A stretch of DNA of 64,000 bases, taken from Streptomyces sp. ERV7. GTDB lineage: Bacteria; Actinomycetota; Actinomycetes; Streptomycetales; Streptomycetaceae. Within the stretch, counting starts at the first letter, position 1. Each line of letters opens with the position of its first letter. A program made the position numbers and the translations under genes. This document shows positions 33,863 through 42,644 of this stretch, in pieces. The notes beneath the pieces are model-generated. The model worked only from the letters and a program-made list of their open reading frames with translations, did no database searches and was not told where the DNA came from. The stretch lies in the NCBI RefSeq assembly GCF_001653515.1, contig NZ_LYOY01000051.1, forward strand, positions 124,001 through 188,000, given 5' to 3'.

Positions 33863-34825
33863 GTGAAAGGCACTGTGGGCGAGTTGGGGGAGTTCGGGCT
33901 CATCAGGGAGCTGACCTCCCGGCTCACCTCGACCCCCGCCGTACGGATCGGCCCCGGCGACGACGCCGCGGTGGTGACCGCACCCGACCGCAGGGTGGTG
34001 GCGAGCACGGACATCCTCCTGGAGGGCCGCCACTTCCGGCGCGACTGGTCGACGGCGTACGACGTGGGCCGCAAGGCCGCCGCGCAGAACTTGGCCGATA
34101 TCGCCGCCATGGGCGCCGTGCCGACCGCCCTGCTGCTCGGCCTCGTCGTCCCCGCCGAGCTCCCGGCGACCTGGCCGGTCGAGCTGATGGACGGGATCCG
34201 CGACGAGTGCCAGGTGGCGGGGGCGGCCGTGGTCGGCGGCGACGTCGTGCGCGGCGACACCATCACCGTCGCCATCACCGCTCTCGGCGACCTGCGCAAC
34301 CACGAGCCGGTGACCCGGGGCGGCGCACAGCCCGGCGACGTGGTCGCGGTCACCGGCTGGCTCGGCTGGTCCGCCGCCGGATACGCGGTCCTCTCGCGCG
34401 GCTTCCGCTCGCCGCGCGCCTTCGTGGAGGCCCACCGCCGCCCGGAGCCGCCGTACCACGCGGGCCCCGCGGCCGCCGGGCTCGGCGCCACCGCCATGAC
34501 GGACGTCAGCGACGGCCTGGTGGCGGACCTGGGGCACATCGCGGAGGCCAGCAAGGTCCGTATCGACCTGCGCTCGGGCCTGATCGACATCCCGACGCAG
34601 ATGAACGACATCGGCCAGGCGGTCGGCGTCGACCCGCTCCAGTGGGTGCTGACCGGGGGAGAGGACCACGCGATCGTGGCGACCTTCCCGCCGGACGTGA
34701 AGCTGCCCGCACGCTGGAAGGTCATCGGCGAGGTGCTCAACCCCTCGGCGCTGCCGCAGGTGACCGTCGACGGCGCCCCCTGGACCGCCAAGGGCGGCTG
34801 GGACCACTTCGGGGACGCGGAGTGA
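33863..34825 (+). CDS. thiL: Thiamine-monophosphate kinase ThiL
   Basis: A 320-residue enzyme that phosphorylates thiamine phosphate to thiamine diphosphate. VRIGPGDDAAVV, STDILLEGRHFRRDW, AAQNLADIAAMGAVPTAL and GGDVVRGDTI bind Mg-ATP, and MTDVSDGLVADLGHIAEAS with LTGGEDHAIVATFP completes the AIR-synthase-like fold. The GTG at 33863 (VKGTVGELGEFGLIREL) has GAGAGG seven bases upstream; the ATG at 33848 is a possible alternative. It overlaps thiD by four bases. Confidence 0.93.
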   Translation: MKGTVGELGEFGLIRELTSRLTSTPAVRIGPGDDAAVVTAPDRRVVASTDILLEGRHFRRDWSTAYDVGRKAAAQNLADIAAMGAVPTALLLGLVVPAELPATWPVELMDGIRDECQVAGAAVVGGDVVRGDTITVAITALGDLRNHEPVTRGGAQPGDVVAVTGWLGWSAAGYAVLSRGFRSPRAFVEAHRRPEPPYHAGPAAAGLGATAMTDVSDGLVADLGHIAEASKVRIDLRSGLIDIPTQMNDIGQAVGVDPLQWVLTGGEDHAIVATFPPDVKLPARWKVIGEVLNPSALPQVTVDGAPWTAKGGWDHFGDAE

Positions 34826-35625
34826 CTCCCGCGCGCGTGCTCACCGTCGCCGGGTCCGACTCCGGCGGCGGCGCGGGCATCCAGGCCGACCTCAAGACGA
34901 TGCTGGCCCTGGGCGTCCACGGGATGAGCGTGATCACCGCGGTGACCGCGCAGAACTCGCTGGGCGTCCAGGGCGCCTGGGAGCTGCCCGCCGAGGCGGT
35001 CCGGGTGCAGTACCGCTCGGTCGTCGACGACATCGGCGTCCAGGCCGTGAAGACGGGGATGCTCTCGTCGGCCGCGCTGGTGGAGACCGTGGCGCAGCTC
35101 CTCGCGGGCACGGACGCGCCGGTGGTCGTGGACCCCGTGGGCGTCTCCAAGCACGGCGACGCGCTGCTCGCCGCCGAGGCGCTGGAGTCCGTACGCGGAC
35201 GGCTGCTGCCGACCGCGACCGTGGCCACGCCCAACCTGGACGAAGTGGCGCAGCTCACCGGCGTACGGGTGGAGGACGAGGACGGGATGCGGCGCGCGGC
35301 CGAGGCGATCCTCGCCTTCGGCCCCCGCTGGGCCCTGATCAAGGGCGGCCACCTGGCGGGCTCGGCCTCCCCGGAGGCGGTCGACCTGCTCACCGACGGC
35401 ACGCGGGAGCACTGGCTCCGCGCCCCGCGCCTGGACAACCGCCACACCCACGGCACGGGCTGCACCCTGGCATCCGCCCTGGCCTCGGGCCTGGCCAAGG
35501 GACTGACGGTCCCGGAGGCGGCGACGGCGGCGAAGGAGTACGTGACGGGCGCGATCGCCTCGGGCTTCGCGCTGGGATCGGGGATCGGCCCGGTGGACCA
35601 CGGGTGGCAGTGGCGTACCGGCTGA
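34822..35625 (+). CDS. thiD: Hydroxymethylpyrimidine/phosphomethylpyrimidine kinase ThiD
   Basis: A 267-residue ribokinase-family enzyme that twice phosphorylates the pyrimidine precursor of thiamine. VLTVAGSDSGGGAGIQADLK, VITAVTAQNSLGVQGAWELP, VKTGMLSS and the anion hole HTHGTGCTLASALASGLAKG are present. The GTG at 34822 overlaps the thiL stop (GTGA), so the two thiamine genes are coupled. A decayed copy of the intergenic repeat starts at its stop codon. Confidence 0.95.
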   Translation: MTPARVLTVAGSDSGGGAGIQADLKTMLALGVHGMSVITAVTAQNSLGVQGAWELPAEAVRVQYRSVVDDIGVQAVKTGMLSSAALVETVAQLLAGTDAPVVVDPVGVSKHGDALLAAEALESVRGRLLPTATVATPNLDEVAQLTGVRVEDEDGMRRAAEAILAFGPRWALIKGGHLAGSASPEAVDLLTDGTREHWLRAPRLDNRHTHGTGCTLASALASGLAKGLTVPEAATAAKEYVTGAIASGFALGSGIGPVDHGWQWRTG

Positions 35626-35678
35626 GGGGCGCGGGGGGCTACCTGATGGCTCTCGACCCGATCGCCCCCGTCCTCCTA

Positions 35679-35720
35679 GGGGCGCGGGGAACTGCGCGAC
35701 AAGCCCCCACCGGCCCGCAG
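35679..35720 (+). repeat. Single copy of the intergenic repeat (thiD-rpmB gap)
   Basis: The core GGGGCGCGGGGAACTGCGCG (35679-35698) is followed by ACAAGCCCCCACCGGCCCGC, matching the tandem copies near 24.3 kb. A decayed partial core (AGGGGCGCGGGGGGCT) is at 35625-35640. The copy lies between convergent genes. Confidence 0.82.
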
Positions 35721-35735
35721 TCGAAAACGCACGAC

Positions 35736-35769
35736 AAAAAGCCGGCCCACCAAGGTGGACCGGCTTTTT
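35736..35769. terminator. Bidirectional terminator between thiD and rpmB
   Basis: AAAAAGCCGGCCCACC (35736-35751) pairs with GGTGGACCGGCTTTTT (35754-35769) with one mismatch. T-runs on both strands make this a classical intrinsic terminator for both convergent genes. Confidence 0.9.
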
Positions 35770-35808
35770 GGGCAACCGGAAAGGCTGCGCTACGACGAAA
35801 CGTCGGCG

Positions 35809-35994
35809 TTAGCGCGAGACCTTGCCGGCCTTGATGCACGAGGTGCAGACGTTGAGCCGCTTCGGCGTCCGACCGACCACGGCACGCACACGCTGGATGT
35901 TCGGGTTCCAGCGACGAGACGTACGGCGGTGCGAGTGCGAAATGTTGTTGCCGAAGCCCGGCCCCTTGCCGCAGACGTCGCAGTTGGCAGCCAC
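35809..35994 (-). CDS. rpmB: 50S ribosomal protein L28
   Basis: A 61-residue L28 with both zinc-ribbon pairs (CDVC at residues 5-8 and CTSC near 51-54), so it is the zinc-binding C+ form. SHSHRRTSRRWNPNIQRVRA is typical. The GTG at 35994 has GGAG six bases upstream. A nested inverted repeat sits directly upstream in the leader. It is divergent from the DAK-domain gene. Confidence 0.96.
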   Translation of the reverse strand: MAANCDVCGKGPGFGNNISHSHRRTSRRWNPNIQRVRAVVGRTPKRLNVCTSCIKAGKVSR

Positions 35995-36008
35995 GGGTCA
36001 CTCCAAAG

Positions 36009-36062
36009 ACTTCAGATGCACTTACAGTGAAATCCGGCGCACCGGAATCAGAGATCTGAAGT
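36009..36062 (-). promoter_or_regulatory. Nested stem-loop in the rpmB leader
   Basis: ACTTCAGAT (36009-36017) and ATCTGAAGT (36054-36062) form a perfect 9-bp outer stem. TCCGG (36033-36037) and CCGGA (36042-36046) form an inner hairpin with a 4-nt loop. The outer stem ends only a few bases before the rpmB Shine-Dalgarno sequence, so it may influence translation. Confidence 0.5.
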
Positions 36063-36235
36063 GGCTTGCCGGGGGAATGGCCCGACTCTCGCCGGGCAAC
36101 CGAAGCAGCATACAACGGCTGCTCCCGAGATACGAAACTACCATGACCGCCGCCGCACCCCACCCCGGCCCGCCCCGCCCCGGGTCTACCCTGCTGCTGG
36201 CCCGCAGCTCACCGGCCGCCCAAGGAGGACACCAG

Positions 36236-37819
36236 GTGCCGCAGACTCTCGACGCCGTCGCGGTACGCACCTGGTGCTCGCTGGCCCTGGACGGGCTCGG
36301 CCGGGACCGCGAGGAGATCGACGCGGTGAACGTCTACCCCGTCGCGGACGGGGACACCGGCACCAACCTCTATCTGACCGTGGAGTCCGCCCACCAGGCG
36401 GTCGAGGCCGTCTTCGCCGCGTACACCGAGGTTCCGGAGACGGCCGACGTCATACGGGCCATGGCCCACGGCGCTCTCCTCGGCGCCCGGGGCAACTCCG
36501 GCACGATCCTGTCCCAGCTGCTGCGCGGCATGGCCGAGGTCCTCGCCGAGCGCGGCACGGATCTGGCCGGGGCCCTGCGCCGGGCCGCCGAGTCGGCGTA
36601 CGAGGCGGTCGCGCACCCGGTCGAGGGCACGGTCCTGACGGTGGCGACGGCCGCCGCCGAGGCGGCCGGGGAGACGGACGGCGACGCGGCGGCCGTGGCG
36701 AGCGCGGCCTACGGCGGCGCCCGGCGGGCCCTGGAGGAGACGCCGGGCCAGCTCGCGGTGCTGGGCCGCGCCGGGGTCGTGGACGCGGGCGGCTGGGGTC
36801 TGGTGACGGTCCTGGGGGCGCTGGCGCAGACGCTCTCCGGCGAGGTCCCGGCGGTACGGCACGAGGCGCGTCCGCCGCTCGACCCGCACACCTGCCCCGC
36901 CGAGAGCGCCGAGAGCGCCGGGCCCGCCTTCGAGGTGATCTACCTCCTGGAAGCCGGGGACGAGGCCGTGGCCCGGCTGCGCGGCCGCCTGGACGCCCTG
37001 GGGGACTCCCTGGTGGTCGTCGGCGGCGACGGGCTGTGGAACGTCCACGTCCATGTCGACGACGCGGGCGCGGCCGTCGAGGCGGGAGTGGAGGCCGGGC
37101 GGCCGTACCGGATCCGCATCACCCACTTCGGGGCGCACCCCGAGCCGCGCGAACAGGTCCAGCGGGCCGTCGTCGCGGTGGTGCCCGGCGAGGGCCTGGC
37201 CGGGCTGTGCGCCGAGGCCGGGGCCACCGCGGTCCTGGCCCGGCCCGGCGAGCCCCCGGCCAGCGGCGAGCTCGTCGACGCGATCCGCCGCGCCCACGCG
37301 CGCGAGGTCGTGCTGCTGCCCAACGACGCCGAGCTGCGCCACACCGCCGCCGCGGCCGTGGAGCAGGCGCGCGCCGAGGGCGTACGGGTCGCGCTCATCC
37401 CCACCCGGGCCGCCGTCCAGGGCCTCGCCGCGCTCGCGGTGCACGCCCCCGACCGCCGCTTCGACGAGGACGTGGTCGCGATGACCGCGGCGGCCGGCGC
37501 CACCCGGTACGCGGAACTGGCCGTCGCCGAGCGGCAGTCGTGGACCACGGCGGGCATCTGCCAGGCCGGGGACGTGCTGGGCCTCATCGACGGCGACGTG
37601 GCGGTGATCGGGCAGGACCTGGCCCGTACGGCCGTGGCGGTCCTGGACCGGATGCTGGCGGCGGGCGGTGAGCTGGTCACCCTGGTGCTGGCCGCCGGCA
37701 CCCCGGCGGACCTGGCACCCGGCATCGAGGCCCATGTGCGCGAGGCCCATCTGGCGGTCGACACGGTGGTCTACGAAGGCGGCAACCAGAGCTCCCCGCT
37801 GCTGATCGGCGTCGAGTAG
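36236..37819 (+). CDS. DAK2-domain protein (FakA/YloV-like)
   Basis: A 527-residue protein. Residues 1-200 are a DhaL/DAK2 domain (DAVNVYPVADGDTGTNLYLT, AMAHGALLGARGNSGTILSQ), which binds ADP-Mg through the DxDxGxN-type acidic motif. A middle domain (VIYLLEAGDEAVARLRGRLD, NVHVHVDDAGAAVEAG) and a C-terminal DegV-related domain follow, as in FakA, the ATP-binding subunit of fatty acid kinase. No fakB lies nearby. The GTG at 36236 (VPQTLDAVAVRTWCSLALDG) has AGGAGG seven bases upstream, which decides the start. recG follows 114 bp downstream, a common order in actinomycetes. Confidence 0.88.
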   Translation: MPQTLDAVAVRTWCSLALDGLGRDREEIDAVNVYPVADGDTGTNLYLTVESAHQAVEAVFAAYTEVPETADVIRAMAHGALLGARGNSGTILSQLLRGMAEVLAERGTDLAGALRRAAESAYEAVAHPVEGTVLTVATAAAEAAGETDGDAAAVASAAYGGARRALEETPGQLAVLGRAGVVDAGGWGLVTVLGALAQTLSGEVPAVRHEARPPLDPHTCPAESAESAGPAFEVIYLLEAGDEAVARLRGRLDALGDSLVVVGGDGLWNVHVHVDDAGAAVEAGVEAGRPYRIRITHFGAHPEPREQVQRAVVAVVPGEGLAGLCAEAGATAVLARPGEPPASGELVDAIRRAHAREVVLLPNDAELRHTAAAAVEQARAEGVRVALIPTRAAVQGLAALAVHAPDRRFDEDVVAMTAAAGATRYAELAVAERQSWTTAGICQAGDVLGLIDGDVAVIGQDLARTAVAVLDRMLAAGGELVTLVLAAGTPADLAPGIEAHVREAHLAVDTVVYEGGNQSSPLLIGVE

Positions 37820-37933
37820 CGGGTCGAGCGGCCGTCGGGCGGCCGCTCGCGCGGGGTCGAGTGACCGCCGTACGCGCCGAGTTGTCCACAGGGGGCCCGG
37901 GGGTCCTGCGGGATGTCAGTGGTGTGGTGTGCA

Positions 37934-40150
37934 ATGGATCGCGTGCCTGCGCTCGAAGAACCACTGAAGAAGCTGCTCGGCGGACCCACCGCGAAGGTGA
38001 TGGCCGAGCAGCTCGACCTGCACACGGTCGGCGACCTCCTCCACCATTACCCGCGGCGGTACGAGGAGCGCGGCCAGCTCACCAAGCTGGCCGAGCTGCC
38101 CCTCGACGAGGACGTCACGGTCGTCGCCCAGGTCGCCGACGCGCGCGTGCACACGTTCAACGGCGGCCGGGGCCAGCGCCTGGAGATCACCATCACCGAC
38201 GGCAGCGGCCGTCTCCAGCTGGTCTTCTTCGGCCGGGGCATCCACAAGCCGCACAAGGAGCTGCTGCCCGGCAGCCGCGCGATGTTCGCGGGCAAGGTGT
38301 CGATGTTCAACCGCCGCCTCCAGCTCGCCCACCCCACGTACGCGAAGCTGGGCGCCGACAGCGAAGGGGACGGCGACTCCGCCGACGTGATCGACTCCTG
38401 GGCGGGCGCGCTCATCCCGATCTACCCCGCCTGCAAGGGCCTGGAGTCCTGGAAGATCGCCAAGGCGGTCGACGCGGTGCTGCCCAGCGCCCAGGAGGCC
38501 GTCGACCCGCTGCCCGAGTCCCTGCGCGAGGGCCGGGGCTTCGTCCCGCTGCCCGAGGCGCTGCTCAAGGTCCACCGCCCGCACACCAAGGACGACGTGG
38601 AGGACGCCCGGCAGCGGCTGAAGTGGGACGAGGCGTTCGTCCTCCAGGTGGCGCTGGCCCGGCGGCGGTTCGCGGACGCGCAACTGCCCGCCGTGGCGCG
38701 CAGGCCGACCCCCGGCGGCCTGCTCGACGCCTTCGACGCCAAGCTGCCCTTCACCCTCACCGACGGCCAGCTGAAGGTCTCCAAGGAGATCTTCGACGAC
38801 CTGGCGACCGAGCACCCGATGCACCGGCTGCTCCAGGGCGAGGTCGGCTCGGGCAAGACGATGGTCGCCCTGCGCGCGATGCTCGCCGTGGTCGACTCCG
38901 GGGGCCAGGCGGCCATGCTCGCCCCCACCGAGGTCCTCGCCCAGCAGCACCACCGGTCCATCACCGAGATGATGGGCGAGCTCGCCGAGGGAGGCATGCT
39001 GGGCGGCTCGGACCTGGGCACCAAGGTCGTGCTGCTCACCGGGTCGATGGGCGCGCCCGCCCGCCGCCAGGCGCTGCTCGACCTGGTCACCGGCGAGGCG
39101 GGCATCGTGATCGGCACGCACGCGCTGATCGAGGACAAGGTGCAGTTCCACGATCTGGGCCTGGTCGTGGTCGACGAGCAGCACCGGTTCGGCGTCGAGC
39201 AGCGCGACGCCCTGCGCGGCAAGGGCAAGCAGCCGCCGCACCTCCTGGTGATGACGGCCACCCCGATCCCGCGCACGGTCGCGATGACCGTCTTCGGCGA
39301 CCTGGAGACCTCGGTCCTGGACCAGCTCCCGGCCGGGCGCTCGCCCATCGCCAGCCATGTCGTCCCGGCCCAGGACAAGCCGCACTTCCTGGCCCGCGCC
39401 TGGGAGCGGGTCCGCGAGGAGGTCACCAAGGGCCACCAGGGCTATGTGGTGTGTCCCCGCATCGGTGACTCCGCGGACGAGGCCGACGAGAAGAAGGCGG
39501 CCAAGAAGAAGTCCGCCGAGGACGAGGCGGAGAAGCGGCCTCCGCTCGCCGTGCTCGACATCGCGGACCAGCTCACCACAGGCCCGCTCCAGGGGCTGCG
39601 CATCGAGGTGCTGCACGGCCGGATGCAGCCCGACGACAAGGACGACGTGATGCGCCGGTTCGCGGCCGGCGAGGTCGACGTGCTGGTCGCGACCACGGTC
39701 ATCGAGGTCGGGGTGAACGTGCCGAACGCCACCGCGATGGTGATCATGGACGCGGACCGGTTCGGCGTCTCCCAGCTGCACCAGCTGCGCGGCCGTGTCG
39801 GCCGCGGCTCCGCCCCGGGCCTGTGCCTGCTGGTCACCGAGATGCCGGAGGCGAGCGCGGCCAGGGCCCGGCTGAACGCGGTGGCCGCCACCCTGGACGG
39901 CTTCGAGCTCTCCCGGATCGACCTGGAACAGCGCCGCGAGGGCGATGTGCTGGGCCAGGCCCAGTCCGGGGTGCGCTCCTCGCTGCGGATGCTCGCGGTC
40001 ATCGAGGACGAGGAGGTGATCGCGGCGGCCCGCGAGGAGGCGGTGACGGTGGTGGGCGAGGACCCGGACCTGGAGCGGCTGCCCGCGCTGCGCACAGCGC
40101 TCGACGCCCTGCTCGACAAGGACCGCGAGCGGTACCTCGACAAGGGCTGA
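37934..40150 (+). CDS. recG: ATP-dependent DNA helicase RecG
   Basis: A 738-residue superfamily 2 helicase that remodels stalled forks and Holliday junctions. The N-terminal wedge domain begins ALEEPLKKLLGGPTAKVMAE; Walker A is GEVGSGKTMVAL near residue 303, the DEQH box is VVDEQHRFGVEQRD, and motif VI is QLHQLRGRVGRG. A lysine/glutamate-rich insert (DEADEKKAAKKKSAEDEAEK) sits between helicase domains. The ATG at 37934 is chosen; a GTG three codons later is possible and no strong Shine-Dalgarno sequence decides. Confidence 0.95.
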   Translation: MDRVPALEEPLKKLLGGPTAKVMAEQLDLHTVGDLLHHYPRRYEERGQLTKLAELPLDEDVTVVAQVADARVHTFNGGRGQRLEITITDGSGRLQLVFFGRGIHKPHKELLPGSRAMFAGKVSMFNRRLQLAHPTYAKLGADSEGDGDSADVIDSWAGALIPIYPACKGLESWKIAKAVDAVLPSAQEAVDPLPESLREGRGFVPLPEALLKVHRPHTKDDVEDARQRLKWDEAFVLQVALARRRFADAQLPAVARRPTPGGLLDAFDAKLPFTLTDGQLKVSKEIFDDLATEHPMHRLLQGEVGSGKTMVALRAMLAVVDSGGQAAMLAPTEVLAQQHHRSITEMMGELAEGGMLGGSDLGTKVVLLTGSMGAPARRQALLDLVTGEAGIVIGTHALIEDKVQFHDLGLVVVDEQHRFGVEQRDALRGKGKQPPHLLVMTATPIPRTVAMTVFGDLETSVLDQLPAGRSPIASHVVPAQDKPHFLARAWERVREEVTKGHQGYVVCPRIGDSADEADEKKAAKKKSAEDEAEKRPPLAVLDIADQLTTGPLQGLRIEVLHGRMQPDDKDDVMRRFAAGEVDVLVATTVIEVGVNVPNATAMVIMDADRFGVSQLHQLRGRVGRGSAPGLCLLVTEMPEASAARARLNAVAATLDGFELSRIDLEQRREGDVLGQAQSGVRSSLRMLAVIEDEEVIAAAREEAVTVVGEDPDLERLPALRTALDALLDKDRERYLDKG

Positions 40151-40253
40151 CAAGGGCTGACGAGGGGCTGACAGGGGCGCGCGGGCGGCGTCCGCGCCGG
40201 GTTCTGAGAAACTGGGGGACACCAGTGACGTACGTACACCGACAAGGATTCAG

Positions 40254-40838
40254 ATGACCCGCGTGATCGCCGGCCGGGCCGGCGGACGCCGCCTGGCCGT
40301 ACCGCCGGGCAACGGCACCCGCCCCACCTCCGACCGCGCGCGCGAGGGCCTCTTCTCCACCTGGGAGGCCCTGCTCGGCACCCTGGAGGGCATCCGGGTC
40401 GCGGATCTGTACGCGGGGTCGGGCGCGGTCGGCCTGGAGGCGCTCTCCCGGGGCGCCTCGCACACACTGCTCGTCGAGGCCGACGCCCGGGCCGTGAAGA
40501 CCGTCCGCGAGAACGTGCGCGTACTGGGCCTTCCGGGCGCGGAGGTGCGTAACGGAAAAGCGGAACAGATCGTTTCCGGCCCGGCCCCGGAAACCCCCTT
40601 TGACGTGGTGTTCCTCGATCCGCCGTACGCCGTGACCGATGACGATCTTCGCGAGATCCTCCTCACACTCCGCACGGGGGGCTGGCTCACCGACGAGTGC
40701 CTGGTCACCGTGGAGCGCAGCACCAGAGGCGGGGAATTCGGCTGGCCGCGGGGATTCGAAGCACTGCGGGCCCGCCGTTACGGCGAGGGCACGCTTTGGT
40801 ACGGTCGCGCCGCCTCTACGTGCGAAGACGCACCATGA
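40254..40838 (+). CDS. rsmD: 16S rRNA (guanine(966)-N(2))-methyltransferase RsmD
   Basis: A 194-residue SAM-dependent methyltransferase. TRVIAGRAGGRRLAVPPGNG binds RNA, ADLYAGSGAVGLEALSRGAS is the SAM site and VVFLDPPY is the catalytic DPPY motif of N2-guanine methylases. The stop overlaps the coaD start by four bases (ATGA); rsmD-coaD is a conserved pair. The ATG at 40254 fits the family N-terminus. Confidence 0.95.
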   Translation: MTRVIAGRAGGRRLAVPPGNGTRPTSDRAREGLFSTWEALLGTLEGIRVADLYAGSGAVGLEALSRGASHTLLVEADARAVKTVRENVRVLGLPGAEVRNGKAEQIVSGPAPETPFDVVFLDPPYAVTDDDLREILLTLRTGGWLTDECLVTVERSTRGGEFGWPRGFEALRARRYGEGTLWYGRAASTCEDAP

Positions 40839-41341
40839 CCGGGAGCGAGGGACTTCAGTTGCGCCGAGCCGTCTGTCCGGGATCGTTCGACCCCATCACC
40901 AATGGACACCTCGACATCATCGCCCGCGCCTCGAAGCTGTACGACGTGGTGCACGTCGCGGTGATGATCAACCAGTCGAAGAAGGGCCTGTTCACCATCG
41001 AGGAGCGGATCGAGCTGATCCGCGAGGTGACCGCCGACTTCGGCAACGTGGAGGTCGAGTCCTTCCACGGCCTGCTGGTCGACTTCTGCAAGCAGCGCGA
41101 CATCCCGGCCATCGTGAAGGGCCTGCGCGCGGTCAGCGACTTCGACTACGAGCTCCAGATGGCCCAGATGAACAACGGGCTCTCCGGCGTCGAGACCCTC
41201 TTCGTGCCCACCAACCCGACCTACAGCTTCCTGTCGTCGTCGCTGGTCAAGGAGGTCGCGGCCTGGGGCGGAGACGTCTCCCACCTGCTGCCCGCGACCG
41301 TCCACGACGCACTGGTCGCGCGGATCGCCGAACAGCACTGA
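40835..41341 (+). CDS. coaD: Phosphopantetheine adenylyltransferase CoaD
   Basis: A 168-residue nucleotidyltransferase for the fourth step of coenzyme A synthesis. CPGSFDPITNGHLDIIARAS carries the TxGH-type motif, and SFLSSSLVKEVAAWGGDVSH is the second ATP-contact region. The ATG at 40835 overlaps the rsmD stop. A TTG eight codons later (LRRAVCPGSFDP) with GAGGGA upstream could also serve. coaA, the first enzyme of this pathway, is at the left end of the window. Confidence 0.94.
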   Translation: MTGSEGLQLRRAVCPGSFDPITNGHLDIIARASKLYDVVHVAVMINQSKKGLFTIEERIELIREVTADFGNVEVESFHGLLVDFCKQRDIPAIVKGLRAVSDFDYELQMAQMNNGLSGVETLFVPTNPTYSFLSSSLVKEVAAWGGDVSHLLPATVHDALVARIAEQH

Positions 41342-41436
41342 GCTGACAGGTCGTCAGCTGGTGTCGGGCGGGGCCCGACTGGCCTTACAGTCGTCCCGTC
41401 CGTCTCCAACCAGTCGTAGAGAGTGGCGAGCCCACG

Positions 41437-42528
41437 GTGGACGTGCAGAAGAAGCTGGACGAGATCGTCGACGTCGTCGCCGGTGCCCGCTCCATGCCCA
41501 TGTCGGCCTCGTGCGTGGTCAACCGCGCCGAGCTGCTCGCGCTCCTGGAGGAGGTGCGCCAGGCCCTGCCCGGCTCCCTCGCCCAGGCCCAGGAGCTGAT
41601 CGGCGGCCGGGAGCAGCTGGTCGAGCAGGCCCGCCAGGAGGCCGAGCGGATCATCGAGTCCGCGCACGCCCAGCGGGGCACGCTGATCTCCGACACGGCC
41701 GTCGCCCGGCAGTCCCAGGACGAGGCGGACCGCATCCTCGCCGACGCCAAGCGCGAGGCCGAGGAGATCCGCGCCGAGGCCGACGACTACGTCGACTCCA
41801 AGCTGGCCAACTTCGAGGTCGTCCTCACCAAGACCATCGGCTCGGTCGACCGCGGCCGCGAGAAGCTGCTCGGCCGGGGCCCCGGCCTCGACGAGCAGGG
41901 CCGGGCCGACGAGGACGCCCCCGAGTACAGCGCGGACCCGGGGACCCTGATCGCGCGCGCCGACGAGTACGTGGACGCCAAGCTCGGCGCCTTCGAGGCC
42001 GTGCTCGCCAAGACCCTGGAGGCCGTCGGCCGCGGCCGCGAGACCCTGCACGGCCGGATCGCCAGCGACGAGCTCGGCGACCACATGGCCGCCCAGGACG
42101 CCGCCGGGGCCCTCGGAGGCGGCCACACCAGCGACGCCGACTACCTGGCGGGCCTGGCCGATCTGGCGGACCCGCAGCCGCCGACCCCCCAGCCCCAGCA
42201 GGCCCAGGTCCCGGCCCAGGTCTACGACCCGTACGGCTACGGCCAGGTACAGGCGCAGGCCCAGCAGGACCCGTACGCCTACCAGCAGCAGGCCCAGCAG
42301 CAGTACGCCCAGTACGGCTACGACCAGCAGCAGCCGCAGCAGGACCCGTACGCCTACGACCCGCAGGCCTACGGTCAGCAGCAGGTCCAGCAGGGCCAGG
42401 CCCAGCAGGGCCACGACTACGGCCGGCAGGCCGCGCACCCGCAGCAGCCCGCGCTCGACGAGACCAGCCTCTTCGACACGAGCATGATCGACCTGGAGCA
42501 GCTGCGGCAGTACGAGCAGGGCCGCTAG
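41437..42528 (+). CDS. DivIVA-like coiled-coil protein
   Basis: A 363-residue protein. MDVQKKLDEIVDVVAGARSM begins a region with long coiled coil to about residue 200, including AERIIESAHAQRGTLISDTA and two similar segments, ADDYVDSKLANFEVVLTKTI and ADEYVDAKLGAFEAVLAKTL, which look like an internal duplication. The C-terminal 120 residues are a Gln/Tyr/Pro-rich disordered tail with repeated QDPYAY units. It resembles the DivIVA/cell-division-initiation group, so a role in polar growth or division is inferred, not shown. It lies between coaD and DUF177-rpmF. Confidence 0.82.
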   Translation: MDVQKKLDEIVDVVAGARSMPMSASCVVNRAELLALLEEVRQALPGSLAQAQELIGGREQLVEQARQEAERIIESAHAQRGTLISDTAVARQSQDEADRILADAKREAEEIRAEADDYVDSKLANFEVVLTKTIGSVDRGREKLLGRGPGLDEQGRADEDAPEYSADPGTLIARADEYVDAKLGAFEAVLAKTLEAVGRGRETLHGRIASDELGDHMAAQDAAGALGGGHTSDADYLAGLADLADPQPPTPQPQQAQVPAQVYDPYGYGQVQAQAQQDPYAYQQQAQQQYAQYGYDQQQPQQDPYAYDPQAYGQQQVQQGQAQQGHDYGRQAAHPQQPALDETSLFDTSMIDLEQLRQYEQGR

Positions 42529-42644
42529 CCGGTCGCCGCCGGCCCGGATTGGGTCAATCGCGGCCCGTCCAGTATCCTGGCTCTTCGGTCGCGCGTACGT
42601 CCGCGATCAACGCTGCCCGCGCATCGCCGCACCCACGGCGACGC

